From contig JAFAWY010000147.1 in NCBI GenBank assembly GCA_019241525.1, positions 1 to 64,000 on the forward strand: a DNA stretch of 64,000 bases, read 5' to 3'. This DNA is from Pseudonocardiales bacterium. Lineage in GTDB: Bacteria; Actinomycetota; Actinomycetes; Mycobacteriales; Pseudonocardiaceae. This document shows, piece by piece, positions 52,625 to 62,382 of this stretch. Position 1 is the first letter of the stretch. The number at the start of each line of letters is the position of its first letter. The translations under genes were made by a program, and so were the position numbers. The notes under the pieces are model-generated. The model ran no database searches, had not been told where the DNA came from, and saw nothing but the letters and a program-made list of their open reading frames with translations.

Positions 52625-53043
52625 TGCTCAGGACGATGCTGAAGTCCAAGATCCATCGGGCTACCGTGACGCAGTCGGACCTGCATTACGTAGGCTCGGT
52701 GACGGTAGACGAAGACCTCATGGACGCCGCCGACCTGCTGGCTGGTGAGCGCGTCGCGATCGTGGACGTCACCAACGGGGCCCGGTTGGAGACCTACGTC
52801 ATCCCCGGTGCCCGATCCAGCGGAGTGATCGGGATCAATGGTGCCGCCGCGCATCTGGTGGCGCCCGGCGATCTGGTGATCTTGCTGGCTTACGGCACGA
52901 TGGACGACGCCGAGTCCCGGCACTACCGCCCCCGGGTGGTGTTCGTCGACGCCGACAACCGGATCGTGCACCAGGGCAGTGAGCTTGACACGGCCGGCGG
53001 CAGTGACGCGGCGGTGGGGGCACCCGAGTGCTGCTTACCGTAG
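52621..53043 (+). CDS. panD: Aspartate 1-decarboxylase
   Basis: 140 residues from GTG 52621. [20 protein letters not shown] ends at the Gly24-Ser25-type self-cleavage site (YVG|SVTV) that generates the pyruvoyl group; [20 protein letters not shown] and [14 protein letters not shown] follow. Makes beta-alanine for PanC. Its end overlaps coaX by 16 bases. Confidence 0.97.
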   Translation: MMLRTMLKSKIHRATVTQSDLHYVGSVTVDEDLMDAADLLAGERVAIVDVTNGARLETYVIPGARSSGVIGINGAAAHLVAPGDLVILLAYGTMDDAESRHYRPRVVFVDADNRIVHQGSELDTAGGSDAAVGAPECCLP

Positions 53044-53825
53044 ACATCGGCAACACCAACATCGTTCTCGGGCTGTTTGACGGCGCCCGGGAAGGCGCCG
53101 GCAACGACGCCGCGTTGTTCCGCGATTGGCGGATGCGTACCGACGCCCGGATGACCGCCGATGAGATGGCGTTGACCTTCCGCGGCCTGTTGGCGGAATA
53201 CGCGAACAAGCTCACCGGTATTGCGGCACTGTCCACCGTCCCCGCGGTGCTGCGCGAGCTACGGGTGATGGTGGACCGGTACTGGCCCCAGCTGCCCCGG
53301 GTGATCGTGGAGCCGGGCGTGCGCACCGGAGTGCCGTTGCTCTGTGACAACCCGCGCGAGATAGGCGCAGATCGGATCGTCAACACGCTGGCCGCATACA
53401 CCCTCTACGGCGGCCCCGCGATCGTGGTCGACTTCGGCACGTCCACCAACTTCGACGTGGTCAGCGCGCGCGGCGAGTTCCTCGGCGGTGCGCTGGCGCC
53501 GGGCATCGAAATCTCCATTGATGCGCTGGCCACCAGAGCCGCCCAGCTGGTGAAGGTGCAGCTCGTGCGACCCCGGTCGGTGATCGGCAAGAACACCGTG
53601 GAAGCCCTGCAGTCCGGTCTGCTGTACGGCTTCGCCGGCCAGGTGGACGGGCTGGTGCGTCGGATCGCCACGGAGCTGGCTCCAGGAGCCGAGCGCGATG
53701 TTGCGGTGATCGCCACGGGTGGGCTGGCTCCCTTGCTGATCGCCGAGTCGCACACCATCACCCACCACGCCCCCCACCTGACACTGCGGGGCCTGCGCAT
53801 GGTCTTCGCCCGCAACATCACCTAG
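53028..53825 (+). CDS. coaX: Type III pantothenate kinase
   Basis: 265 residues from GTG 53028. [20 protein letters not shown] is the phosphate-binding start; [40 protein letters not shown] and [20 protein letters not shown] complete the family core. First step of CoA synthesis. Ends the DUF2520-panC-panD-coaX unit. Confidence 0.95.
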   Translation: MLLTVDIGNTNIVLGLFDGAREGAGNDAALFRDWRMRTDARMTADEMALTFRGLLAEYANKLTGIAALSTVPAVLRELRVMVDRYWPQLPRVIVEPGVRTGVPLLCDNPREIGADRIVNTLAAYTLYGGPAIVVDFGTSTNFDVVSARGEFLGGALAPGIEISIDALATRAAQLVKVQLVRPRSVIGKNTVEALQSGLLYGFAGQVDGLVRRIATELAPGAERDVAVIATGGLAPLLIAESHTITHHAPHLTLRGLRMVFARNIT

Positions 53826-53840
53826 CTCTCCCCACCCCCT

Positions 53841-53921
53841 GGCGTGTCGCGCCCTCGTGCCGGCCGTGTCGTGCCCTCCTGCACCCCGTGTCGCGCCCTC
53901 ATGGCGCGCGTGTCGCTGCCA
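53841..53921 (+). repeat. Tandem GTGTCGCGCCCT repeat behind coaX
   Basis: Four units of 20-23 bases, each starting CGTGTCG(C/T)GCC(CT): at about 53841, 53863, 53886 and 53908. A similar cluster lies behind clpC at 61848. It lies between convergent coaX and the methyltransferase gene. Confidence 0.6.
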
Positions 53922-53942
53922 AGTGCCCACGCGTGGGAAACG

Positions 53943-54704
53943 TCAGCCGCGCCGGGTCACTCGGACCACCTGAGTACGCATGGGAATCTCGAAGCTGCCC
54001 TCACGAGTGCTGGGGTGGGTTTGGAGGAACCGGCGAATCGCGGCGAAGCTGGCAGCCCGCTGATCGGGCGGGCTAGTGACGGCCCAGGAGTGGGTCGAGA
54101 TGGTGTCCAGCAGGGAGTCGATGGTGCGCGGCCAGCTCCAGCCAAACTGGCGCGCCTCGGGGTTGCCGAACGCCGGGTGCGAGGGCAGCTCCGCGGATCC
54201 ACGTCCGACAACGCCGGACGACTGTGGCATCTGCGCAGCCGACGTCATCTCGGCTACCCAGCCCACCGATTCGTCCACGTCATTGCCCATCGCTGCCAAC
54301 ACGCCGCCAGGGCGCAGCACCCGGGCGATCTCCTCGAGAGCCCGGTCAGCGTCGAACCAGTGAAACGCCTGCCCAACCACAACGGCGTCTACTGCCTCGT
54401 CCTCAGCCGGGATCTGCTCCGCTGCCCCGGAACGGACCTCCACCGCAGGCAGCAGGCGGGACAGCTGCGCGCGCATGTCATCGTCGGGTTCGACAGCTAA
54501 CACTGCCGCTGCGGGCACCCCGCGCCGCAGCACCGCCTCAGTGAGCTTGCCCGTCCCGGCCGCGAGATCGAGTATCCGTGCATTGACCGGCAATGAGCCC
54601 AGTGCCCACATCACCGCCTGATCCGGGTAACCTGGCCGGTGCTGCGCGTACCTGACGGCCACGGATCCGAACGAACGGGCTCGCCGTGCGTGCAGCTCAT
54701 CCAC
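53943..54704 (-). CDS. Class I SAM-dependent methyltransferase
   Basis: 253 residues from ATG (complement 54702-54704). Motif [20 protein letters not shown], the acidic post-[18 protein letters not shown], then [20 protein letters not shown] and [17 protein letters not shown], a Methyltransf_11 pattern. Substrate unknown. It is inserted between coaX and lysS, which are adjacent in M. tuberculosis, in opposite direction. Confidence 0.88.
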   Translation of the reverse strand: MDELHARRARSFGSVAVRYAQHRPGYPDQAVMWALGSLPVNARILDLAAGTGKLTEAVLRRGVPAAAVLAVEPDDDMRAQLSRLLPAVEVRSGAAEQIPAEDEAVDAVVVGQAFHWFDADRALEEIARVLRPGGVLAAMGNDVDESVGWVAEMTSAAQMPQSSGVVGRGSAELPSHPAFGNPEARQFGWSWPRTIDSLLDTISTHSWAVTSPPDQRAASFAAIRRFLQTHPSTREGSFEIPMRTQVVRVTRRG

Positions 54705-54759
54705 GGATCGACGGTACCGGCCCGGAAGGTCGATTCAGCGGATCACTAGGTTGTCCATC

Positions 54760-56259
54760 GTGACCACCCAGCTATCTCCTGCCGACGACGACCTACCCGA
54801 CCAGATCCGGGTGCGCCGGCACAAGCGGGAGCGGATGCTGGCCTCCGGAATGGACCCCTACCCCGTCGAGGTGCCCCGCACCCGCACGTTGAAAGACATC
54901 CGCGAGTCCTACGCCGGGCTGCCGGCAGACGCGGTCACCGGGGACCAGGTTGCTGTGACGGGCCGAGTTATTTTCCTGCGCAATACCGGCAAGCTATGTT
55001 TTGCCCGGCTGCGCGAAGGTGATGGGACCGAACTGCAGGCCATGGTCGGCCTGGCCGATGTGGGTGCCGAAAGACTCGCGGCATGGAAAGCCGATGTCGA
55101 TCTCGGGGACCTGGTGTCTGTGACCGGAGAGGTGGTTGCCTCTCGTCGTGGGGAGCTGTCCATACAAGTTCGAGAATGGCGGATGGCGGCGAAGGCGTTA
55201 CGCCCTCTGCCCGTCGCGCACAAGGAACTTGCCGAGGAAACGCGAGTCCGTCAACGTTATCTTGATCTAATCGTCAACGATGCGGCCCGGCGCACTGCCC
55301 GGATGCGCGCCGCTGCGGTCCGATCAATCCGAGAGATGCTGCATTCTCTCGACTTCATCGAGGTTGAGACACCGATGCTGCAGACCGTGCATGGTGGTGC
55401 GGCGGCGCGGCCGTTTGTTACTCACTCCAACGCACTTGACACCGACCTGTACTTACGCATCGCGCCAGAGCTCTACTTGAAGCGTTGCGTGGTTGGTGGG
55501 ATCGAGCGGGTCTTTGAGCTCAACCGAAACTTTCGCAACGAGGGTGTGGACTCCACGCACTCACCAGAGTTCACCATGCTCGAGGTGTACCAGGCTTACA
55601 CCGACTATCAGGGGATGGCGGAGCTTACCCGCCGGCTGTATCAGACTGTGGCGCGCGATCTGTTCGGATCGACAACGGTGCGACTGGCCGATGGCAGTGA
55701 GTACGACATCGGCGGTGAATGGGCGCAGATCAGCCTGTTCGACGCGGTATCGAAGTCGCTTGGTGAACAGATCACTCCAGCGACCCCTCATGACGAGTTA
55801 CTCAACCATGTACGACAAGTGGGTCTTGCCGTACATCCCGACTGGCTACCCGGAAAGCTGGTAGAGGAGTTGTTCGAGTACCTCGTGGTGCCCGATCTGT
55901 ACGCTCCGACCTTCGTGAAGGACTTTCCGGTGGACACCTCCCCTCTGACCCGGCAGCATCGCAGTGTTGCCGGTGTTGTTGAGAAATGGGATCTTTACAT
56001 CCGATCCGTCGAGTCAGCCACTGCCTACTCGGAGCTTGTCGATCCGGTAGTGCAACGGGAACGTTTCGAGGCACAAGTTGCGCTCACTGCTGCAGGTGAT
56101 GACGAGGCGATGCCGCTGGACGAGGACTTCCTGACTGCGATGGAGTATGGAATGCCGCCGAGTGGCGGCATGGGAATGGGGATCGATCGGCTCCTCATGG
56201 CACTCACCGGTTTGGGTATCCGTGAGACCATCCTGTTTCCGCTGGTACGGCCACAATGA
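54760..56259 (+). CDS. lysS: Lysyl-tRNA synthetase, class II
   Basis: 499 residues from GTG 54760. OB-fold domain with [20 protein letters not shown]; motif 1 around [20 protein letters not shown]; motif 2 [20 protein letters not shown]; motif 3 [17 protein letters not shown]. From about 55140 on, third positions are visibly less GC-rich than in the first 380 bases and than in ftsH or clpC, suggesting a recombined segment. Confidence 0.96.
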   Translation: MTTQLSPADDDLPDQIRVRRHKRERMLASGMDPYPVEVPRTRTLKDIRESYAGLPADAVTGDQVAVTGRVIFLRNTGKLCFARLREGDGTELQAMVGLADVGAERLAAWKADVDLGDLVSVTGEVVASRRGELSIQVREWRMAAKALRPLPVAHKELAEETRVRQRYLDLIVNDAARRTARMRAAAVRSIREMLHSLDFIEVETPMLQTVHGGAAARPFVTHSNALDTDLYLRIAPELYLKRCVVGGIERVFELNRNFRNEGVDSTHSPEFTMLEVYQAYTDYQGMAELTRRLYQTVARDLFGSTTVRLADGSEYDIGGEWAQISLFDAVSKSLGEQITPATPHDELLNHVRQVGLAVHPDWLPGKLVEELFEYLVVPDLYAPTFVKDFPVDTSPLTRQHRSVAGVVEKWDLYIRSVESATAYSELVDPVVQRERFEAQVALTAAGDDEAMPLDEDFLTAMEYGMPPSGGMGMGIDRLLMALTGLGIRETILFPLVRPQ

Positions 56260-56368
56260 GCGAGTTGATTTAGCATTTCCTACAGAAATGGGCTAACCTG
56301 CTCGTTGTCATTGTGGAGTCGTCGTGCGATGGCTCCCTCCACCACGTCCCTGAGGGAGGACGACGCGC

Positions 56369-56716
56369 ATGGCGCAGAAGGTCACCGTTACCTTGGTCGA
56401 TGACCTCGACGGAGGCACTGCCGAAGAGACCGTTGAGTTTGGTATCGACGGGGTGGCTTACGAGATTGATCTGTCGGCGGCTAACGCGGGGAAGCTGCGC
56501 GACTCGCTTGCTGACTATGTCAGCAACGCTCGGAAGGCAGGCGGCCGCCGGAAGGCCGCAGGCCCGGTGCGCCGTGCCAGTAGCGGTGGTCGGGCATCGG
56601 TAGACCGTGAACAGAACGCGGCGATCCGTGAGTGGGCCAGGAAGAACGGCTTCAACGTCTCAGACCGTGGCCGTATCCCAGCCGAGGTATTGGACGCTTA
56701 CCATAAGGGAAACTAA
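56369..56716 (+). CDS. lsr2: Lsr2 nucleoid-associated protein
   Basis: 115 residues from ATG 56369, behind GAGGGAGGACG. N-terminal dimerisation domain ([40 protein letters not shown]), a basic linker, and the C-terminal DNA-binding domain [20 protein letters not shown] with the RGR minor-groove loop. The xenogeneic silencer of AT-rich DNA in actinobacteria; the AT-rich spots around 14-15 kb are natural targets. Confidence 0.96.
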   Translation: MAQKVTVTLVDDLDGGTAEETVEFGIDGVAYEIDLSAANAGKLRDSLADYVSNARKAGGRRKAAGPVRRASSGGRASVDREQNAAIREWARKNGFNVSDRGRIPAEVLDAYHKGN

Positions 56717-56726
56717 GGTCATAACG

Positions 56727-56755
56727 CCGGTGCCGTCTAGGAGGGACGGCACCGG
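56727..56755 (+). terminator. Hairpin behind lsr2
   Basis: An 11-base perfect stem (CCGGTGCCGTC / GACGGCACCGG) with a 7-base loop, 10 bases after the lsr2 stop. Confidence 0.75.
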
Positions 56756-56867
56756 TGCGTTGCGGATGAATCAGTCATTATTATTGGTCGGCGCGGTCGC
56801 CAATGAGCACGTCAGCCATCGGCGCTCAGGACCGTTTTAAGGATCCGTACACCATAGGCGAAAGTGA

Positions 56868-57269
56868 TTGCACCAGCTGGTTAGCCTGCGGCTAACACCA
56901 ATACCCAACCAGATCACTTCGGAGACGAGCGCGGCCGAACTGCAAGATCTTGCCGTCGCCACTATCCGGCGAACTGCAACCGCCACGTTCTGGCGACATT
57001 CCGACGTCACGGGCCATCGCTGGCAGACCGAGGTTCACGTCATGGAACGGTGTCCGTGGGCCGCTTCACTTGCGGCTGCCCGGGGGAACCCGTATCAAGA
57101 GGGCGCCACGGTCGACTCGCATTCGCATAGCGCAAACCTCGCCGACCGGATCGCCATCGAGTTGCGCCTGCTGGTGATCCTCCGAGTTGATGATGACGGT
57201 TCGCCCTTGCCAGGGTTGCACGATTCGGTGGCCATGGCGGCGGCTGATCACCCGGGCAGCCACCGCTAG
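56868..57269 (+). CDS. Hypothetical 133-residue protein
   Basis: TTG start at 56868; ATG alternatives are internal only. It contains SAAELQDLAVATIRRTATAT, then DVTGHRWQTEVHVMERCPWA, and ANLADRIAIELRLLVILRVD. Looks like a small soluble domain. No family recognised. Convergent with the diacylglycerol-kinase gene; the coding ends overlap by 4 bases. Lower GC at third positions, as in the neighbouring lysS part. Confidence 0.45.
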   Translation: MHQLVSLRLTPIPNQITSETSAAELQDLAVATIRRTATATFWRHSDVTGHRWQTEVHVMERCPWAASLAAARGNPYQEGATVDSHSHSANLADRIAIELRLLVILRVDDDGSPLPGLHDSVAMAAADHPGSHR

Positions 57270-58051
57270 CCAGCCACGGATGCTCTTAGGCCGATGGATT
57301 CGACATCGAGCAGCTCGTCATCGACCCGAGCGGCGGGCAGCAATACCAGCCCGCCAAGAAGCCGCCCGCAGTTGCCTACCACTATCGTGCGGACGGGACG
57401 GCAGGGCTCCGTCCGGCCATCCACGGTAAGGGTGATACCTGCTCTGGGGGGCAAGCAGTGCACGAAATCCGGAGGCGAAATACGCCGCGGACCCAGCCGG
57501 GACTTTAAGTCGTGCGGGGCGCCAGCCATAACTGCTGCGTCGAAGCCCACCCCTGCCATGACCAGGAATACGTGTTCCTCATCGCGATTGTCGATCAGTA
57601 CCCGGCCCACGTCGATCGCGCGGTTGTCGCCGCACAATGCGATCCGGGTAGCTCTGGTTAGATCGCCGATCGCCATTCTCATGTTTCGGGCAAGCAGATT
57701 ACCGGTGCCGGTGGGTAGCAAACCCATGGCAATGCCTGATCCAGCGAGGACTTCCGCAACGTGGCGAACTGTGCCGTCTCCTCCGCAGACGACTACTACA
57801 TTGGCACCAGCGGACCGGGCTGTTCGGGCTTGGCCGCACCCCGGATCCTCAACGGTGGTCTCAAGCCATAACGGTGGTGCCCACTCCAGCTGTGCGCATA
57901 TCTGGCTAATGCGAGCACGTAACGCCGCAGTATCGTTGAGGTTGCTCGGATTGACCACCACTGCCGGCAAGGCGCGGCCGGAAGTAAGGTGACTCGCCGC
58001 CTTGCCCGCAGAAGTGACGATAAGGGCTGTGCAGTCTTTACGCTTGCTCAA
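57266..58051 (-). CDS. Diacylglycerol/lipid kinase family protein, short C-terminus
   Basis: 261 residues from ATG (complement 58049-58051). The catalytic domain has ALPAVVVNPSN at the start, NVVVVCGGDGTVRHVAEVLA with the GGDGT nucleotide motif, and GLLPTGTGNLLARNMRM. The C-terminal lobe stops soon after GLVLLPAARVDDELLDVESI, where typical members (about 290-330 residues) continue for another 30-60 residues. It may be truncated by the convergent gene. Starts 14 bases inside the end of the FhuF-like gene. Confidence 0.82.
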   Translation of the reverse strand: MSKRKDCTALIVTSAGKAASHLTSGRALPAVVVNPSNLNDTAALRARISQICAQLEWAPPLWLETTVEDPGCGQARTARSAGANVVVVCGGDGTVRHVAEVLAGSGIAMGLLPTGTGNLLARNMRMAIGDLTRATRIALCGDNRAIDVGRVLIDNRDEEHVFLVMAGVGFDAAVMAGAPHDLKSRLGPRRISPPDFVHCLPPRAGITLTVDGRTEPCRPVRTIVVGNCGRLLGGLVLLPAARVDDELLDVESIGLRASVAG

Positions 58052-58985
58052 GCGTGCCGAAAATACGCACCCGCTCAGCGGCGCTGATCCGCGGACAACT
58101 GGCGCAGGGACGCTCGACGCCGGGTAGGGCGTAGAGGAAGCAGCATGAACCGCGCCGACGCGTCCAGTGCGTGCGCCCCCGATCGTCAGTGACTTCGCAG
58201 ATTGTCGATACTGAGGTCAAGGGTTTATCGCCGGAACCGAGCACCAAAGCTGCATCCGCCGCCCCCGCCCGCGGTGATCCCGATGCGCGCCCCGCCAGCA
58301 GTAGCCCGCTATCGAGTACATCGGTCACGGTCGCCCATTTCGTGCGTCGCCCGAAACGCACCTGCGGGCCAAAGATGGCGAGAAAGCGGCTGGCGTGTGC
58401 GATTACTTGATCACGCAATACCCGGGCTAACGCCGTCACGTCGGGTACCGGTACGGCGTCGGGGTGCCCGGCGTCGGGATCGCCCGGCAGGCACCAGAAC
58501 CGTCCCGGGCGCAGTGCCACCTCCCGCAGCGTCGCTGAATCGAGCCGGAAGCGCAGTCGTCGCGGCGCCAGCTCGGGAACCCGCCGCGCGGAGTGAAACA
58601 GCAGCGCGCCGAGATAGGCAGGAACGATCAGATACCACTGCAGGACATAGCCGCCGGTGGTCTTTTCCGGTACCGCAGTTTGAGCCGGCATGGCGTGCTG
58701 TTCGGCCAGCCAGCGCGCCGCCTTCGCCCGCCATCGCGCGAAGAAGGCGGGATCGGACAACGCCTCTTCGCACTCGATCCAGTCCGTGCGGCGAGGATCC
58801 GGTACCTGGGACAGCATCGAGTCATCATCAGGGTTGCCAGCATCAACAACACGGAAAGACAGCAGGTCGACGGCACGATCCACGGCCGCCACTGATTCCG
58901 TGAGTGGATGCGGGCGGGGGGGATTGTCTGCTGCCGCCGACTCTCGGTTGCCCACCGCCGAGTGCAGCACGCTCACTCCTCCCAC
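58038..58985 (-). CDS. FhuF-like siderophore-iron reductase ([2Fe-2S])
   Basis: 315 residues from GTG (complement 58983-58985); a GTG a few codons later is also possible. The C-terminus RRGSCCFLYALPGVERPCAS followed by CPRI has the four-Cys pattern (CC-x10-C-x2-C) of the FhuF [2Fe-2S] cluster. The middle carries VLQWYLIVPAYLGALLFHSA, the ferric-reductase-type helix. Reduces ferric siderophores in the cytoplasm. An IdeR-like box lies 13 bases upstream, predicting induction by iron starvation. Confidence 0.85.
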   Translation of the reverse strand: MGGVSVLHSAVGNRESAAADNPPRPHPLTESVAAVDRAVDLLSFRVVDAGNPDDDSMLSQVPDPRRTDWIECEEALSDPAFFARWRAKAARWLAEQHAMPAQTAVPEKTTGGYVLQWYLIVPAYLGALLFHSARRVPELAPRRLRFRLDSATLREVALRPGRFWCLPGDPDAGHPDAVPVPDVTALARVLRDQVIAHASRFLAIFGPQVRFGRRTKWATVTDVLDSGLLLAGRASGSPRAGAADAALVLGSGDKPLTSVSTICEVTDDRGRTHWTRRRGSCCFLYALPGVERPCASCPRISAAERVRIFGTLEQA

Positions 58986-58997
58986 ACCAGCAGCTAC

Positions 58998-59016
58998 TCA
59001 GGGTTGCCTTACCTAA
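58998..59016 (-). promoter_or_regulatory. IdeR/DtxR iron box
   Basis: On the minus strand TTAGGTAAGGCAACCCTGA matches the consensus TTAGGTTAGGCTAACCTAA at 15 of 19 positions and sits at the start of the FhuF-like gene. Confidence 0.65.
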
Positions 59017-59267
59017 TGTGGAGCAACCTAGCAGCTTGAATACCCCCGAGCACAAGGGGGTACGCCGGGACCACCCGACAGAGTTCAGTTTCACTCAGAG
59101 CGGACACTTCTGCCCATCAGGAATCCTGACCAGCCCCGAGTGCGTTGCAACGAAGAGTTGGGGGCGCAGTTCAGCAGCGAGCGAGGCCGTCTGCCAGCTA
59201 CAGTGACGGCACGGACTGTGTGACCCAGTACCGATCGCGTGGGTAGCGCGGTAGTCAGGAGTGCGCA

Positions 59268-61796
59268 ATGTTTGAACGATTCACCGACCGCGCGCGGCGG
59301 GTGGTTGTGCTGGCCCAAGAAGAGGCCAGGATGCTCAACCACAACTACATCGGCACGGAGCACATCCTGCTGGGTCTGATCCACGAGGGTGAGGGTGTCG
59401 CGGCCAAGGCCCTCGAATCGCTAGGGATCGCCCTGGAGGGGGTGCGCCAGCAGGTCGAGGAGATCATCGGCCAGGGCCAGCAGGCTCCATCGGGGCACAT
59501 CCCGTTCACCCCGCGAGCCAAGAAGGTGTTGGAGCTGTCGCTGCGAGAGGCGCTGCAGCTCGGGCACAACTACATCGGCACCGAGCACATCCTGCTTGGT
59601 CTCATCCGCGAAGGTGAGGGCGTGGCTGCTCAGGTCCTCGTCAAGCTGGGCGCCGATCTCAACCGGGTACGACAGCAGGTGCTGCAGCTGCTGTCGGGCT
59701 ACCAGGGCAAGGAGCCCGCGGAGTCCGGCTCCGGACGTGGCGAGGGCACCCCGTCGTCGTCGCTGGTGCTCGACCAGTTCGGCCGCAACCTCACCGCCAG
59801 CGCCCGCGAAGGCAAGCTGGACCCGGTGATTGGGCGCGGCAAGGAAATCGAGCGGGTCATGCAGGTGCTGTCTCGCCGGACCAAGAACAACCCGGTGCTC
59901 ATCGGCGAGGCCGGCGTCGGCAAGACCGCCGTCGTCGAGGGCCTGGCACAGAACATCGTCAAGGGCGAGGTGCCCGAGACGCTCAAGGACAAGCAGCTCT
60001 ACACCCTTGATCTGGGCTCGTTGGTGGCCGGTTCGCGGTACCGCGGTGACTTCGAGGAGCGCCTGAAGAAGGTGCTCAAGGAGATCCGCACCCGCGGCGA
60101 CATCATCTTGTTCATCGACGAGATGCACACCCTGGTCGGGGCCGGTGCTGCGGAAGGCGCGATCGATGCCGCGTCGATCCTCAAGCCGATGCTGGCCCGC
60201 GGCGAGCTGCAGACCATCGGTGCGACCACGTTGGACGAGTACCGCAAGTACGTCGAGAAGGACCCTGCGCTGGAACGCCGCTTCCAGCCGATCCAGGTCC
60301 AAGAGCCGACCATCGACCACACCATCGAGATCCTCAAGGGTCTGCGGGACCGGTACGAGGCGCACCACCGGGTGTCCATCACCGACAGCGCGCTGGTGTC
60401 GGCGGCCACGCTGGCGGACCGCTACATCAACGACCGGTTCCTGCCGGACAAGGCGATCGACCTGATCGACGAGGCTGGTGCCCGGATGCGCATCCGCCGG
60501 ATGACCGCTCCGCCGGATCTGCGCGACTTCGACGAGAAGATCGCCGCGGTGCGCCGGGACAAGGAATCGGCCATCGACGCCCAGGACTTCGAGCGCGCGG
60601 CGAAGCTGCGTGACTCGGAGAAGCAGCTGCTGATCAAGAAATCCGAGCGCGAGAAGCAGTGGAAGGCTGGCGACCTCGACGTGGTCGCCGAGGTCGACGA
60701 CGAGCAGATCGCTGAGGTGCTGGCAAACTGGACCGGCATCCCGGTGTTCAAGCTGACCGAGGCGGAGACCACCCGGTTGCTGCGCATGGAAGAGGAGCTG
60801 CACAAGCGGATCATCGGCCAGCACCAGGCGGTCAACGCGGTGTCCAAGGCGATCCGCCGGACCCGGGCCGGTCTGAAGGACCCCCGGCGGCCGTCCGGCT
60901 CGTTCATCTTCGCCGGCCCGTCCGGCGTGGGGAAGACCGAGCTGTCCAAGGCGCTGGCGGAGTTCCTGTTCGGCGACGACGACGCGCTCATCCAGATCGA
61001 CATGGGTGAGTTCCACGACCGCTACACCGCATCCCGGCTCTTCGGTGCCCCTCCCGGCTACGTGGGGTACGAGGAGGGTGGCCAGCTCACGGAGAAGGTG
61101 CGCCGCAAGCCGTTCTCGGTGGTGCTCTTCGACGAGATCGAGAAGGCGCACCAGGAGGTGTACAACACGCTGCTGCAGGTGCTGGAGGATGGTCGCCTGA
61201 CCGACGGCCAGGGACGCACGGTGGACTTCAAGAACACCGTGATCATCTTCACCACCAACCTCGGTACTTCGGACATCTCCAAAGCGGTGGGCCTGGGCTT
61301 CTCGGCGAACAATGACGAGGAGTCGAACTACGAGCGGATGAAGAGCAAGGTCAACGACGAAGTGAAGAAGCACTTCCGTCCCGAGTTCCTGAACCGGATC
61401 GATGACACGATCGTCTTCCACCAGCTCACCGAGGAAGAGATCATCACCATGGTGGACCTGATGGTCTCCCGGGTGGAGACTCAGCTGCGCAACAAGGACA
61501 TGGAGCTGGAACTCACCACCATGGCCAAGAAGTTGCTGGCCAAGCGTGGATTCGATCCCGTGCTGGGCGCTCGGCCGTTGCGCCGGACCATCCAGCGTGA
61601 GATCGAGGACCAGCTGTCGGAGAAGATCCTGTTCGGCGAGATCGAACCTGGTCAGATCATCATCGTCGATGCCCAGAACTGGGACGGCGAGGGCCCAGCC
61701 GAGGACGCGAAATTCGTCTTCCGCGGCGTAGCCAAGACGTTGCGGGTGCCGGACACGCCTTTGGTCGACCTGGACAGCGCCGCCAGCTCCGACTGA
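59268..61796 (+). CDS. clpC: ATP-dependent Clp protease ATPase subunit ClpC
   Basis: 842 residues from ATG 59268. Two N-terminal Clp-N repeats ([20 protein letters not shown] and [20 protein letters not shown]). AAA-1 Walker A is [16 protein letters not shown] near 212; the UVR/M-domain [20 protein letters not shown] is near 425; AAA-2 Walker A is [16 protein letters not shown] near 549. C-terminal D2-small domain complete. Unfolds substrates for ClpP. Clean frame with very GC-rich third positions. A hairpin follows at 61809. Confidence 0.98.
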   Translation: MFERFTDRARRVVVLAQEEARMLNHNYIGTEHILLGLIHEGEGVAAKALESLGIALEGVRQQVEEIIGQGQQAPSGHIPFTPRAKKVLELSLREALQLGHNYIGTEHILLGLIREGEGVAAQVLVKLGADLNRVRQQVLQLLSGYQGKEPAESGSGRGEGTPSSSLVLDQFGRNLTASAREGKLDPVIGRGKEIERVMQVLSRRTKNNPVLIGEAGVGKTAVVEGLAQNIVKGEVPETLKDKQLYTLDLGSLVAGSRYRGDFEERLKKVLKEIRTRGDIILFIDEMHTLVGAGAAEGAIDAASILKPMLARGELQTIGATTLDEYRKYVEKDPALERRFQPIQVQEPTIDHTIEILKGLRDRYEAHHRVSITDSALVSAATLADRYINDRFLPDKAIDLIDEAGARMRIRRMTAPPDLRDFDEKIAAVRRDKESAIDAQDFERAAKLRDSEKQLLIKKSEREKQWKAGDLDVVAEVDDEQIAEVLANWTGIPVFKLTEAETTRLLRMEEELHKRIIGQHQAVNAVSKAIRRTRAGLKDPRRPSGSFIFAGPSGVGKTELSKALAEFLFGDDDALIQIDMGEFHDRYTASRLFGAPPGYVGYEEGGQLTEKVRRKPFSVVLFDEIEKAHQEVYNTLLQVLEDGRLTDGQGRTVDFKNTVIIFTTNLGTSDISKAVGLGFSANNDEESNYERMKSKVNDEVKKHFRPEFLNRIDDTIVFHQLTEEEIITMVDLMVSRVETQLRNKDMELELTTMAKKLLAKRGFDPVLGARPLRRTIQREIEDQLSEKILFGEIEPGQIIIVDAQNWDGEGPAEDAKFVFRGVAKTLRVPDTPLVDLDSAASSD

Positions 61797-61808
61797 TTTC
61801 CCGCGAAA

Positions 61809-61838
61809 GGAGCCCCGATCCGTTTGGACCGGGGCTCC
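61809..61838 (+). terminator. Hairpin behind clpC
   Basis: GGAGCCCCG and CGGGGCTCC pair with three more base pairs across one A-C mismatch and a 4-base loop, 13 bases after the clpC stop. Confidence 0.75.
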
Positions 61839-61847
61839 ATTTCGCTC

Positions 61848-61924
61848 GCGTGTCGCGCCCTACCGCCGCGCGTGTCGTGCTCTCGTGGACGCCGTGTCGC
61901 GCCTTACCGCCCTGCCCGTCGCGA
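61848..61924 (+). repeat. Tandem GTGTCGCGCCCT repeat behind clpC
   Basis: Three to four units starting CGTGTCG(C/T)GC at about 61848, 61870 and 61893, and a degenerate one near 61915. Same unit as the cluster at 53841. It lies between convergent clpC and the mhuD-like gene. Confidence 0.6.
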
Positions 61925-61971
61925 TGATGACGAGCAGGGCACGCGCGAGCAGTGTGGCCAGTGCCGAAGAG

Positions 61972-62292
61972 TCAGCCTGGCGTGCTGGTTGACGGTTCAG
62001 CAGACAGGGCGACTTCAAACTCCAGCAATGACGCGCCGGTGGCTATCGGCTTCGCTCGGCCCTCAGAGTGTGCTTCCATGGCCGGTCCGTTTCGCCATGC
62101 TTGAAAATCTTCTTCTGTTTCCCACCGGGAATAGACGAAATACCGATTTTCTCCGGCCACTGGTCGCAGCAGTTCGAAGCTGAGAAACCCAGGGGCAGAA
62201 GTCACCGACCCGTGCCGGGCGGCGAACCGGCGTTCCAACTCCGGACCCGCCCCTTCGGGCACCTCAATTGCGTTGATCTTCACGACGGCCAT
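61972..62292 (-). CDS. mhuD: MhuD-like haem-degrading monooxygenase
   Basis: 106 residues from ATG (complement 62290-62292). Begins MAVVKINAIEVPEGAGPELE, nearly the same as M. tuberculosis MhuD (Rv3592). Asn7, Arg26, Trp66 and His75, the haem-pocket residues of MhuD, are all in register (DFQAWRNGPAMEAH). Cleaves haem to mycobilins and free iron. Position near clpC and mutY also matches M. tuberculosis. Symbol by similarity. Confidence 0.88.
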   Translation of the reverse strand: MAVVKINAIEVPEGAGPELERRFAARHGSVTSAPGFLSFELLRPVAGENRYFVYSRWETEEDFQAWRNGPAMEAHSEGRAKPIATGASLLEFEVALSAEPSTSTPG

Positions 62293-62382
62293 GGCTCCAG
62301 CCTAGGCCCCCGCCACGTCATGGAGACATATCGCACTGTGGGGCCGAGCCCGAAAAACACCGATGCGTCGCCACAGCGCAAA

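Noticed and set aside
56268-56300. IdeR-like half site before lsr2
   Set aside because: Only the right half (GGCTAACCT) matches, about 10 of 19 positions; below what I would accept as an iron box.
59421-61421. 666-residue open frame antisense to clpC
   Set aside because: It mirrors ClpC codons, has no domain, and the ClpC frame is unambiguous.
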